Under the pieces are notes generated by a model. The model was not told where the DNA came from, did no database searches, and saw nothing but the letters and a program-made list of their open reading frames with translations. The position numbers and the translations under genes are program-made. Shown here one piece after another: positions 1-11,119 of a DNA stretch of 64,000 bases. This DNA comes from Cycas panzhihuaensis (taxonomy: Eukaryota > Cycadophyta), in contig CM041465.1 in the NCBI GenBank assembly GCA_023213395.1, positions 223,827,741 through 223,891,740 of the forward strand, given 5' to 3'. The first letter of the stretch is position 1. The number at the start of each line of letters is the position of its first letter.

Positions 1-265
1 ATGAGATATTTGTGGCATACAACTTTGATCTTACATAGCAGGGTTACCATCAAATCAGAGCTCAGCTTACAATACTTAGCCTTCTTTCACTTGCAAGACA
101 CTTTTACATAGGTAAAATAAAACAAACAAGCATAAAAAGTAATCAATGGTGAACTAAAATCAAGAACAAATTAGAATGGACCAAAATATAAATAGTATAA
201 GGGGGTCTTGCCCTAATTCTTGGTCAATATGAGATATTTGTGGCATACGACTTTGATCTTATATA
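1..265 (+). repeat. Pair of 37-bp direct repeats
   Basis: Positions 1-37 and 229-265 are near-identical (ATGAGATATTTGTGGCATAC then a shared tail), differing at about two bases, with 191 bp between them. The second copy runs into TATATATTTCCAACA. The arrangement could be the edge of an old LTR or a local duplication. No coding sequence is associated, and the left copy starts at the window edge, so its context is cut off. Confidence 0.6.
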
Positions 266-1836
266 TTTCCAACAATAATTTGTCTCTAACTTCTACTTTA
301 AAAGTGGAAGCTAAATGAAATAAGTGAGTGACCAAAACACTCTATAGAAATGTCGATAATATTCTGGAAACATAACACTATAATTTGTTGCCTCCCTTTC
401 TATGTGAAAATGTGGGGTATTTATAGATGTCATGGGTTGCTAAATGAATAGTATTTGGCCCATGGTTTGGATGAAACCATACGATAAAACCATGGGTAAA
501 TTACTCATGGATTTGATTAAATCAAGAAAAATTATTAAAAATAAAGTCATTAGAAAGAAAAAAATAGATTCTCTCAAGAATTTTAGCATTCGTCAAGTTA
601 GAAATGTAATTCAACATATTAATTACAGTTTGAAATATATGTTTTTATTTTTCTATTCGTGAATTATCATCGCATGAAATTTTCAATGATACTATGAAAT
701 TATATTTTATGATATCATGGTGAACTTTGTAATACCATAAAGTTCATCTAAGATAAGACAGACTATAGGACAATCACATTTCAACATAAGATGGTCTAAA
801 ATCAAGGCTAGATAGGCATATATTATTGTTAGAATATAATGTTTAATGTAAGAGTCATATGTTTAATATGAAAGTTATTATGAATTGTAATTAAAGAGTG
901 TTTAGTGAGCAATTACATGGTTGGGTTGTTAAGTAATTATATAACCATTGACAACCGTAAACCATGAGTTGTATATGTACACAATCAATAATTATTTTTA
1001 TTTTTTTATCGAAGTGTACATTTTTCTTATAGAGTATCATAGCAGAGCAGGTTTGAGAGCCAGCGATGATCATACTTCTTGAGATATCACTTCTCAAACC
1101 TGGATGTGTTAGAATGTAGAACATCTAAATGAAGGTGGAACTTGCATGCTCTAAGACAGGAAGAACCTATGTGCATCATCGTACATTAGATCACCGAAAG
1201 GCACTGACAGTAGTAGCAGGCCATGGTTGGTCTTCAAACCATTACATTGAGGGCACGTGAATCCTAGCTGTACTCATTTTTAACAGAAACATCACTTTTC
1301 ACAAAGTTTTGCAAAGTTGCATTTGCTTATTTTGGTTGCTGTTTGTAGTGAACACGAGCTATTCTAGCGAATTCATACTGTTAACTGCGATAGAGGTTGG
1401 TGATGAGAACATATGAACATTGTCAGAATTTTGTTTAAATTTAGTTAATTGGGATAGCAAGATTTGTAGAGAGAGGCCTTCTAAGAATTTGTGCCGATTT
1501 AAAATGAATTGATTTGAATTTTGCGAGATCGGTGAAGAGCAGGATTGTTCAGAATTGGCGAGCATCCAAAACTATTTATTCACAAATATTAAAATCTGTG
1601 GCAATGGGCTTCTTATCAACTCTGTAGAAGGACAACCTTCAGAACCTATGCTGCTTCCAAAGAATGGAGCAACGAGTGGGTGGCTTGCTCACGGTGTATC
1701 GCTATAGGCTGTATTTACACTGAAGCAAAAGCTATCCGCGGGAGCCTACTGCACATGTCCCAATAAGAACTGTTAGGCAATTTCTAGAGAAACACAAGAA
1801 TCACTGTTGTTATTTTCTACAACACAGTTAGAGCAT
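266..1836. other. No recognisable gene
   Basis: Short open stretches occur on both strands (for example 444-662 + and 1359-1565 -), but none has a recognisable motif. From about 1590 the base composition becomes less AT-rich and a short open stretch appears (about 1613-1700). It may be upstream coding sequence of the fragment at 1837-2344, separated from it by a possible splice acceptor (TTTTCCAG, about 1877-1884). Confidence 0.4.
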
Positions 1837-2344
1837 CTGATACAGAAATATACAAAAGATTGCTTCCGCTATACTTTTCCAGGATAAGCATGAAGAGGAA
1901 ATTGCAACGGCAAAACCGCCTGCAGATGTGGAGGATGAAAATGGAGAAACAACTATCGATGAGGGTAAAATCAGAATCACTGCTTTACCTCTAGCTTCAG
2001 TTGCCCCTTCCAAGGTTCGGTTAACATCTGAAGATGCGTCTGTTAATAGTTTTGAACTTACAATCAAAAGGAATTCTTCTCATCTCGATTCATTGATTGA
2101 CCCGTCCTTTATGTCTTTGAGTAAAGATCCCGATCAAAGGCGTAAGGAGCAGTGGGAGAAAGTTGCAGAGGCACAAGCTGGTTGGAGTTCTGCTAAATGG
2201 GTCGGCCTGGGTGATATTGGTGGCCCCCCTTTGTCTGCTGCAGAGGAGTATTCAGTTCGTGGTAGATATCTTGCAAGGGCCAATGCTTTGAATCTTAAAG
2301 ACGTTGTAAGAGATGAAGATAATATATCATTGCAGCGTGGGTAA
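1837..2344 (+). pseudogene. Host-gene-derived coding fragment, product not recognised
   Basis: An open frame runs from a stop near 1837 to a TAA at 2342-2344, with the first ATG at 1928 giving 138 codons. The peptide is hydrophilic and acidic at the start (KHEEEIATAKPPADVEDENG), then has a basic/acidic stretch (DPDQRRKEQWEKVAEAQAGW) and ends with a compact segment (GGPPLSAAEEYSVRGRYLAR). There are no transmembrane or signal features. Codon use is clearly unlike the AT-rich, stop-filled surroundings and looks like real plant coding sequence. No start has typical context at 1928, and the open frame continues upstream, so this is probably a 3' exon or C-terminal fragment of a longer gene. The family is not recognised. 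It could be the last exon of a live gene whose earlier exons lie upstream, or a captured or dead fragment; the neighbouring starch synthase pseudogene favours a dead fragment. Confidence 0.5.
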
Positions 2345-2640
2345 TGAGGGACGACAGTTATGGTTGTGGGTAGGGCTCTTTTATTTGTTACAATGCCCTG
2401 ATTGGAGCGCTTTGTCCTTTATGTAGTGAAGGAATTTGAACCTTTGATATAAAAACCTTACGCTATTGGGTACTTCCACTGGGTAGCAACGTTACAAATG
2501 CAAGCTGACTTGAGATGAATGAAACGTTTACAACAAATACTTGGTCATAAGCACCAGAGTAGTTTACATGCTATATATGTGCTCCACCCAACACTTGGGT
2601 TAAAAGCATTAATTTTAGCTCTATAACTACTTGTGGATGT
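2345..2640. other. Spacer between two host-gene fragments
   Basis: It begins as plausible 3' UTR of the fragment upstream. No polyadenylation site or homology to the starch synthase can be confirmed, and no repeat or retroelement motif is seen. Confidence 0.35.
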
Positions 2641-3285
2641 TGAGGTGTGGAGAAAAGTGGTGTATGTGGAGCAGCTGATAGAGTTCTTACAATGAGTTTA
2701 TATCATGCAAAGGAGCTTGTTTTTGGAGAAGAGAGGGGAGTGGAACTAGAATAGATCATCCATAAGATTGGCATTGTAGGAATAGTCAATGGAATGGATG
2801 TCCAAGAATGGGATCCTTCATCAGATAAATTTATTGAAGTGAACTACGATGCCACAACTATTGTAGAGGCAAAACCTACCTTGAAGGAAACATCATACGT
2901 TGAAGTTCGACTACTTGTGGATTCAGATATTCTTGTCATAGATTTTATTGGGAGATTGGAAGAATAGAGAGGCTCAAACACTCTTATTGACACAATGTTT
3001 GGATTTTTAGATGAAGATGGGTAGTTAATTATTCTTAGCACAAGGAGAAATACTTAAAGGAGTTGAGGAGATTGAAACTAAATATCTAGACAAAGTTAGA
3101 GGAGTAACAAAATTTAACGTGCTACTTGATCATATGATAATGGTTGGAGTTGATTTCATGTTAATTCCTAGCAAGTTTGAGCCATGTGATCTCATCCAAT
3201 TGCACGCTATGTGCTATGGCATGGTTCCAATAGTTGCTTCAACTGGTGGGTTAGTGGATATTGTAATTTTGGCTTGAATTCAACT
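2641..3285 (+). pseudogene. Granule-bound starch synthase (GBSSI / Waxy type) pseudogene fragment
   Basis: The intact enzyme is a plastid GT5 glucosyltransferase that elongates amylose from ADP-glucose. Reading through the + strand with frame changes gives its central and C-terminal parts in order: the ADRVLT and YHAKELV segment (about 2675-2740), [20 protein letters not shown] (about 2780-2840), DFIGRLEE (about 2940-2965), and the GT-B C-terminal segment [20 protein letters not shown] then [18 protein letters not shown] and ASTGGLVD (about 3105-3262). The catalytic-domain FEPCGLIQL motif carries Gly to Asp. There is a stop after ELE (about 2751), a stop after GRLEE (about 2965) and a frame change near 3020. 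The match covers regions interrupted by introns in plant GBSSI genes, yet is collinear with no intron, which suggests a processed (retrocopied) pseudogene. The N terminus, including the ADP-glucose-binding KTGGL region, is not seen. Confidence 0.85.
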
Positions 3286-5119
3286 TTTGGGTAAATCTTG
3301 GTCCAATGAACGGGTAGTGATGTAAGGTCATCCATAAGTTGAGGTTCATGTTAGAACTAGACATTCAGGCTCCTCGGGTCTATAATCCATTTGCCAATGC
3401 AAATGTTGACAATTCACAATAATATAACCCTATTTATTGAAGAAAAGATTATTAACATTGGATAAGATTGATTTATGAGTTTGAGCATATATCATAAAGA
3501 CTAAAGTCAGGTAAGTGAAGATAATTTATGAAATTTGAAAATTAAAATCATCACAATAAAGAAACTAATGTTAGTCCTCCATGTTTTATAAGAGTTTTGT
3601 ATTTGATTATGGCAGTTGTATTACTGCTTGAATGTATACCTTTGTAGTAAATATATAAAAAATGTAGTAGTTAATTGTTGTAGTATGTATGCTTTATAAG
3701 AACTTATAATGATGGTTGTTTCGACCAAAGAGCCAATGATGATATGTTTGTAACCAAATTTTGGTCAATGTTGGTGTTGAGAATCTTATATGACAAAATG
3801 CGAGATTGACACATGTTGTTAAACATTACTAGTCAAATAACATAACTTATTCCCGAATGTCTAGTTTTTTGGTATCTGTCTAGTCAGATAATTCGACCTG
3901 CTCCTAAGATATACATCAGTATATTAAATTGTTAAACGGGTTGAAATGTAACCCAGACAAAGATTTATTTAATATTCATGAATCATGTATATGAAGATAT
4001 TACCTAAATAACTAAAGGACACAGAGGTTGGTTACCTATGTGATCAAGTGAATGGTGATATCTTTATATGGACGTTAGTAATATTTTTAAATGAAGCATG
4101 TGTATAAGCACACTAAGTTATATAGATTGATGGTGAAGCATTACAAGAACATAGGTTGTGTTGGGTATAGTTTTTTTATTATAAGAAATTAATCATTATA
4201 GGCAACAAGGAGTTGGGGGGGGTTGTTAGAATATATACATTTGACTATTTAATAGATAAGTTAGTTATTTATTTTTTTATTAAGCATGTACATTTTCCTA
4301 CAATTATAATGAGATGGAAAAATATGCATATAAAATTGATGATTTTAATGATAAAAGCATCAAAGAGAGTAAAACAAGCATGAAATCATTACATATAAGA
4401 GTAAAAGAAGGGCAAGAAGTATCAACAAAGGTACTAAAAAGTAGAAAGTCTTTTTTTAGTTTATTGAGCTTGGTGGACAATCTTTTAAAGCCACTAACAA
4501 TAGTCAAAGTCATCATAGGCTAATAACACACATATCCATTCACCAAAGTAATAGGCAAATGTTAACATAATTTATAAAAGAACTAAACTAAACTAAAATT
4601 AAAATGAAAAATAAAAAACATGTACCTTCACTTACCTATTGACAAGAGATGAGTGTAGATTTTCTAGATTATGGAAAATATGGGCTTTTCTTAACAACTT
4701 TTAAAAATTCTTGTGGGTCTCTTTATAGTTCCACTTAAGAGAAGGGTTGTACATCTCCTCAACCCCTATTGCATAGTGCATTAATAGTGGGTCAACTCTA
4801 TTCTGATGACCCATTCTATATGTATGGGTGTGATAGTTTTTGCAGATGTTATTCTTGCTATAAGGGAGTTGGTAAAATGCAATTAAGTATAGACAATAAT
4901 GAGGTACGACTATGATACTGCACATAAGTAATACTAAGCAAAATGCAAATCTACCTCTAGTTAGTCACGCTAAGTAACTTACATTAAAGAAATAAACAAG
5001 GTCATACAAGCAACCCTATTAAAAGAAATAAGTAAACTAAAGGAACTAAGCACTAAGTACACTTGATTTTTCTCTTTGTAATGACATGCACCTAAATAAT
5101 AATTAAAATAAGCAAGATT
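3286..5119. other. No recognisable gene
   Basis: AT-rich sequence with a short G run (about 4215-4222). Two overlapping open frames on opposite strands (4304-4523) are lysine/serine-rich and look like compositional by-products. A 74-codon minus-strand frame at 4701-4925 has no recognisable domain. No LTR, PBS or transposase motif is seen here. Confidence 0.4.
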
Positions 5120-5468
5120 TATTGGGATTAATGTTCCTCATCCCACTTCCACCTTAGAAACATATGAGTGCACATATATTAATGGTAAGTTAGGTGAATT
5201 TATTTTAATGTTAAGTTATGCATCATTTTATATTTATTTAAATTTTAGAGGTTGAGGAGGTTTCTTTCCTCTTTCACAACTATATATTTTATAGGGTTCT
5301 AAACCCTGGTGTTCTTTAACACCACCTATTTTGGAATATTTATATACTCATCAACTATATCTTGAATATAATGATGTATTATGAATGCATTTTTTAATAT
5401 GGATTGAGATCAATGTTTACCTACTTCACTTTGCTCTCTGCTATATTTCTAATATTTGGTATCAGAGC
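5120..5468 (+). mobile_element. Putative 5' LTR and primer-binding site of an LTR element (M)
   Basis: The segment 5457-5468 reads TGGTATCAGAGC, a 12-base match to the plant initiator-Met tRNA primer-binding site, directly preceded by sequence like an LTR U5 end. The LTR start is placed at 5120 (TATTGGGATTA), which would be a decayed TGTTGGGA copia start, giving about 337 bp; this left edge is a guess. A TATA-like stretch (CTATATATTTTATAG, about 5280-5295) lies in the right place for the promoter. No matching 3' LTR was found in the window, so the element is truncated or its other end is unrecognisable. Confidence 0.5.
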
Positions 5469-8160
5469 GAGCGTTATTTAGATCCAGGAGTCTCACAACA
5501 ACTTGTTACGTTTATTTTTGGTATGTGAATGATATTATTTGTCGATGGTATTTAAACTATAGGAAAAATCATTTATATTATGTTCATTTTTTTTTTTTGA
5601 ACCATTCATAGCTAGTTTAGAACTAGTGATTGTAGCTTCTACGTTGCTTAGAACTATTGCACATGACTACTCGTTCTGTTCGCAATTAAATTCTCTAGTC
5701 ATTAGAAGAAACTATACTTGATTTCGTTATATGTTCTCAGAGAAATCTCATTCGAAGTCACAATATACCAATTTTTTAATATTTTTACTCTGTTGCTTCA
5801 TTCTAAGCCTACAAACGATTATTTATCACGAAATTTCACCAACACCTTGCTATTTGGCATACCTAAGTACCCTTGAAATCTTGTGAGAAATTGTACCCTA
5901 TGTGGAGAGTTTGAGTTAAGTGAACCTCCTCGCCTAGGTTTCTCATCATTTTTCTTTGTTTTCTTAACTTATATAAAGTATTTAAAAAAAAAAAATTATA
6001 AATAGAGTTCATATAATTAGGTGCCCCTCACCTATGTGTAAGCTTGAAGAATTTTTATCACTTTTTAGTGCTTATTCCGCTTAAATTTGGCCTATGTTCC
6101 TTTATTTGACCGTTGTTCGACTTTCTATGTCATTATCTACGTCTTCAAAAATGCAATTAAAATCATTGTTCTCTCCATTTTTTTAGTCGATTGACTTTTC
6201 CATTGTTGGTATCCCTCATCAGACTCCAAGATTGAAGCTTTCTGATCTGGGTTTGGTGATCATTTAGCTTGTAAATCTCCTCTATGTCGTTCACGGCGAG
6301 TCGCACAGATTATGATTTTTTAATCATATTTTCATATTGATTTACTAATATTTATTTGATTAATATACTAAAGTTTGATTAAATTTAATCATTGTTAATA
6401 TTTTTTTAGATCCAAAGTTTATAAAGGATTTTATCCCCCTTCATTTGGCCCCCAGTCTCCTTTTTCATCCAAGTGGCCTCATATTTTCAAGTTTTATTAA
6501 GAGGTACTTTTTATTTTTAAAGATTTTTTTTACTTTGACTCTTTTTTAGAGTTAACAAGCCTATTCCAAGTTGCTTGAGCTCTGTAGCCCTCTTAGAGAC
6601 TAAGCTGTGGTTTAAAATTGCTTCATGTATTTATGCTCCCCATTTTTAAAAAGGGGTTTATTTACTTTATTAAGATTTTTCATTGTATTTTCACCTAAAG
6701 AGAACTTATCACATTTTTCATTATAACTTACCCTAGAGTATTAATTTTAGCGAAACTAGTCTTGTTATAATTGTATTTCAGAGATCTTCAATGTGGTATT
6801 ATCACTTGACTAATTTGAGTCTATTTTGGCTAAGTTTTACTAAATCAAAGTGATAACCTTTTTCAACATTTATTCTATTAGCTATAAAGAGGTTTGATCA
6901 CAGTTTTTTTAATAACTTGACTATTTTAGCTCTAATTTCAGAATCGTAAGAAAGTTGTTTCAGAGCACTTCATGTTGGAATTAATTTCATTGTGTTTTGA
7001 CATCATTTTGTAGGACTTTAAAGCTACTCAAGTTGAGGTTTTAGTTTAACCCTAAATAAACTTATTTAGTAATATTTTTTTAAGTATTTCTTCATTTCAA
7101 ACAATTATATTTAAGCATTATGTAATACTAATTAGTCTCTTAAAGTTATTGTTGGCCTTTCATATATAATAGAAGCTATTTTGTAGCCAATTGATATTAG
7201 TTTTAGCTCTTTAAGCTTTAAGAAACCAAAGTGCAACAAAACATTAAACAGGTAATATTTACCTTGATTCTATTTCACTTTTTGCATTATCAAATAAATA
7301 TAAACAATTTCTTGATATTTTTAATCACTTTAAGTATAGTTTCTATTAAAAAATTACAAGTTTTATATAGATATTTTTATTTTTATAAAGATGCACATTG
7401 GCATTCAAATATAATATCTTTGACTTACATATTAATCAAGAAGTCATTTTATTCTTTATCAAAGGATTTTTTTTTTTTTTCAACTTAAATTTTTTAAAAG
7501 CTTGTTTCAAAGTTCATTGATTAGTTATTTACCTCAAAGGTTCAATCCAAAATTTAGAAAGTTAATTGACATTCAAGTATTAAGGGCAAAAGAGCATATA
7601 ACTTCTTCTTTTTCCTACAAAAATATATAAATTTAAAAGCATTAGATTACATACTAGCATATGTTTCTTAGTTCATTTAAGGAAGAAGAGCATCCTTGAT
7701 TCTTCTACTTATTTATTGTGATTTAATGTAAAAATTTTGTATCATATTTTTATTTGAGATATATATTTTGTCTTGCTTAAAAGATTTATTTTAAGTTATT
7801 TATATTTCTTGAATAAAAGAAATCTTAGAAAAGCTAAACAAGACCACATTCAAATTAAAATTTACTTTCATATTAAGAAAGATAATTTCTAAATTAATCA
7901 CATCTTTTTCAGCCTTATAAGAGGAACAAGTAGGACCCCTAAAGTTATTACCACACACATGCTAATTGGCCTACTCATATTGGATGAGGAAAGATATTGG
8001 CTATAAAATGTATTAGGTGGCAAGATGAGATAGAGAACCAATTTTTATCAGAGTTTAGAAACTAATGATAGACCTAGAGAGGGTGAGTGCCTTGGTTGGT
8101 TTAATCTTCACCGCTAAATCTATCATTAGGCATAAGTCTGACACAAGTGGACCAACAACT
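5469..8160. other. Non-coding interior downstream of the PBS at 5457
   Basis: About 2.7 kb of T-rich sequence without recognisable gag, protease, integrase or reverse transcriptase in either direction. Short open frames (for example 7231-7488) are composition-driven. It may be the interior of a non-coding (LARD-like) LTR element, or an element decayed beyond recognition. Confidence 0.35.
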
Positions 8161-8459
8161 TAGGGGGGTGTAACAACCTTCGTAGCAACCCATGTACTAA
8201 GGTATATCAAGCTTTGAGCTCACATACTAGTATATTGGGTCCCTATTTTTCCACTTATGGGCAGGCGCCACTAGACAAAATAACAACTAAAGATTTCCCT
8301 TGGAGACCCTTGGACTTAGAGCCTAGAAGCCTTATTAAGGACTATGACACTTTGAAAACCTTGGGCAAACTTTAAACATTATTTCTTGGGTTAAATTTCA
8401 AACTCAAACATTTGAAAACCTTACTTTATCTATTGTTCTTTTAAAACCTTAGTTAAAAG
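8161..8459 (+). mobile_element. Polypurine tract and start of a gypsy-like 3' LTR, truncated
   Basis: TTAGGGGGG followed by TGTAACAACC at about 8168 looks like a Ty3/gypsy polypurine tract and LTR start. No second copy of the LTR was found, and it does not match the putative LTR at 5120-5456. The segment ends where the copia A gag begins. A short motif, TGAAAACCTT or close variants, recurs about three times between 8350 and 8450. Confidence 0.35.
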
Positions 8460-9020
8460 ATGGCATCTAACTTTGAAAACATGATAATCCCTAAATTTGA
8501 TGGTAATAATTTTCTAAAGTAGAGTAGGAGAATGAGACCCATCCTCATTGCTAATACCATATGAGAGATTATGAAACAAGCTATAGTGAGTTAGGACAAA
8601 ATGCTACTGATGTTGAAAATATAACATACAAAGAAAATATTAAAAAGGACAATGAAGCACTTACCCTTATATTCTGTGCATTAAAAGATCATATCTTCCC
8701 ATGGGTTAGTGAGTCAACTAAATCAAAAGAAGCATGGGATATCCTCCAATTAATTTATGAAGGAGTTGTATCATCTAAGCTTCAAAACCTTAGGAGCAAA
8801 TTCAAAAATTTATGAATGATACCAACAGAATCTATAATAGAGTTCATGACTAAAGTCTAAGATATAATAAACCACATGTGATTACTTGGAGATACATTGA
8901 TAGAATAAAGAGTAGTGGAAAGAATATTAAGATGTGTATGTGTTGTCAAAAGGTTTGAAATAGTAGCGATAAGTATAGGGTTTTTTAAAGATCTAATCAC
9001 GTTAAAGGTGGAATCATTAA
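8460..9020 (+). pseudogene. gag: Copia A gag (UBN2-type) remnant
   Basis: The structural nucleocapsid protein of the element. The start ATG at 8460 gives MASNFENMIIPKFDGNNF, the usual copia gag opening, with a stop where the family has the Trp of the NFLKW-like motif (8520-8522). The longest open piece (8561-8815) carries ALKDHIFPWVSESTKSKEAW, typical of the UBN2 gag domain. A cysteine-poor relic of the zinc knuckle lies further on at about 9470-9520 (HHHSGHTEDKYF), with metal-binding Cys residues replaced by Tyr. It is not functional. Confidence 0.75.
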
Positions 9021-9599
9021 GTGTTATGTTGATTTCGATTAAAAAGTAATAGAATATAAACGGATCTCTTGAACATGCATTTACTACCAAGGCCAAGATT
9101 TAATCTCGCGCTCAAGTAGGTACATCAAAATCTAGAGAATCACCTCTTAAGAGAAGGGATAAAAATCTAAGAAGGGATTTGCAATAAGATCCACTTAAGT
9201 ACCAAGCTCCATATCAAAGGAGACAAGGAGGAAACCAATGAAATGTGAATCCTCCTAGGTATCCAAATTAAGAAACACAACCTAAGGGACACTCGTGTTG
9301 TCCTAATTGCCAAGGAAATGTCCAAGCCACAAGATCAAATCAAGGTTACTACAACAATAGATAAAGGAAAAATCCAGTTCCATATTATGAGGAAAGAGGA
9401 AGACCTTTCCACATTGAAAGAACTCATCCAAGAAGTCAAAGTCTAAGTTATGGGAGCAGAGAATGCCTATATTACTCCTATCATCATCATAGTGGTCACA
9501 CGGAAGATAAATATTTTTTAAAATATGGACAAAGGGAGTGCAAATACCACTATAGAAATAAGGGATAATAATAGACTATTCTTATCTAGTTTTAGTGCC

Positions 9600-9990
9600 A
9601 AAGAAGAAGAGGATAATAATTAGTATGTTGACTTAGTTTGCTTGACCTACATAACTTATAAGGAATATCTATTTCATACCTTGGACAAAAGCAAAAGAGG
9701 TTCAATAATGTTTGGAGATGATATGTTCTATGAATCATTTGGTAGATGTAACATAGCTCTCATGATAGATATAGAAGAGTATAGATACCTTGATGATGTA
9801 TTGTATGTTCTTGCCTTAAAGAAAAATCTATTATCAATAGGACAGAGGATGGGATATGCTTACAAGGTTATCTTTGACAATGGTGAGTGTATAATCAAGG
9901 ATAAAAAGAGAAACAAAGCTATTGTTGTAAAAGGCAAAATAACTAAAGATGGACTATTTAAACTTGTCCTTACTCCATGAGATACCTATG
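9600..9990 (+). pseudogene. Copia A protease and GAG-pre-integrase remnant
   Basis: The aspartic protease active site is at about 9630-9656, where the reading is D-L-V-C-L-T-Y-I-T; the Ser and Gly of the family's D-S-G have become Leu and Val. The open frame 9642-9980 (112 codons) then gives YLDDVLYVLALKKNLLSIGQ, a diagnostic copia motif between protease and integrase. It continues into the GAG-pre-integrase domain (DLWHTRFSHLNYSSLALMKR, about 10019-10080). Confidence 0.8.
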
Positions 9991-10018
9991 TCTTAAGAAC
10001 TACAATCAAAGTAGATAG

Positions 10019-10900
10019 TGACTTATGGCATACGAGATTTAGCCACCTTAACTATAGTAGTTTGGCCCTAATGAAAAGAATGGACATGGTTAATGGGTTT
10101 CCTAATATTAAAGAAGATAAAACTTTATGTGAATAATGCCTACTTAGTAAACAACATAAGGAAAGCTTTTCAGATTTTAATCATTGGGCAACTGGTCCAC
10201 TTCAGCTAGTCTATATAGATATTTGTGGTCCTATGGATGTCCCCTTATTAGCAAGAGCATATTATTTCATTATGTTCATTGATGATTACATTATGAAGAT
10301 ATGGATATTTTTCCTTAAATTTAAATAAGATGCATTTCAACAATTTGTTAACTTTAAAATCTTTGTGGAGCGACAAAGTGGGTACAAACTACTCTCTCTA
10401 AGATCTGACAATTAGAGAGAATTTATCTCTAATGAATTTAAAGCATATTATGTGCATCATCGGATCATAAGGCAGCTCATAAATTCCCACACCTCATAAT
10501 AAAATGGTATAGCAGAAAGGAAGAATCACACAATTGTTAAAATGACAAGGTACATATTGAAGGATAAAAACTTGGGCCATGAGCTTTGGGTAGAAGCAAT
10601 TCATACATCTGTCTATCTTCTTAATAGGTGCTCCACCAAAGCCCTAAGGTAGAAGACACCTGAGGAAGCTTAGACCGACTATAAGTTAAACATGCATTAC
10701 TTAAGAGTCTTTGGGTGTCTAGTGTATGCACATGTTCCTAATCAAAGGAGATCTAAGTTGGATGACCATAATATCAAGTGTATATTTCTTGGCTATAGTA
10801 AAACTTATAAATCATAAAGTTTATGATCCTAAGTCAAATAGGGTTATGTTGAGCAGAAATGTTAAATTTTAGGAAGATTCTTGTTATCAAGATACTTAAG
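10019..10900 (+). pseudogene. Copia A integrase remnant
   Basis: DDE integrase that inserts cDNA into the genome. Visible in order: the pre-integrase HxxxH region (LWHTRFSHLNYSSL), the first catalytic Asp region (PLQLVYIDICGPMDVPLLAR, about 10200), FIDDYIMKIWIFFLKFK, and the NGIAERKNHTIVKMTR block with the catalytic Glu (about 10503-10550). Two consecutive TAA codons stand at 10497-10502, just before NGIAERK, where the family has two Gln codons. Further stops are scattered through the C-terminal half ([20 protein letters not shown]). Confidence 0.8.
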
Positions 10901-11119
10901 AAAAGAGGAAAGAAGTAGTAATCAATTTTAATAAGTCTACCAAATCAAAGTGCGTGCCTCTTATGTTTGACTTTAGACAAGTCGTCAATGAACCTAGTGG
11001 GGAGGGAACCTCCTCTCAACCTCCACCATAAAATCTTCCAAAATAGGTTCAACGAAATCATGATATAGGCAATATCTTGGATAACAATTAAAGATCCACT
11101 CACTCACATAGGGTAAACT

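Noticed and set aside
4304-4523. Overlapping open frames on both strands
   Set aside because: Lysine/serine-rich with no recognisable domain; AT-rich composition alone explains two-strand openness of this length.
8168-8459. Possible 5' LTR of copia A
   Set aside because: It does not match the A 3' LTR (12707-13081); it starts like a gypsy 3' LTR instead.
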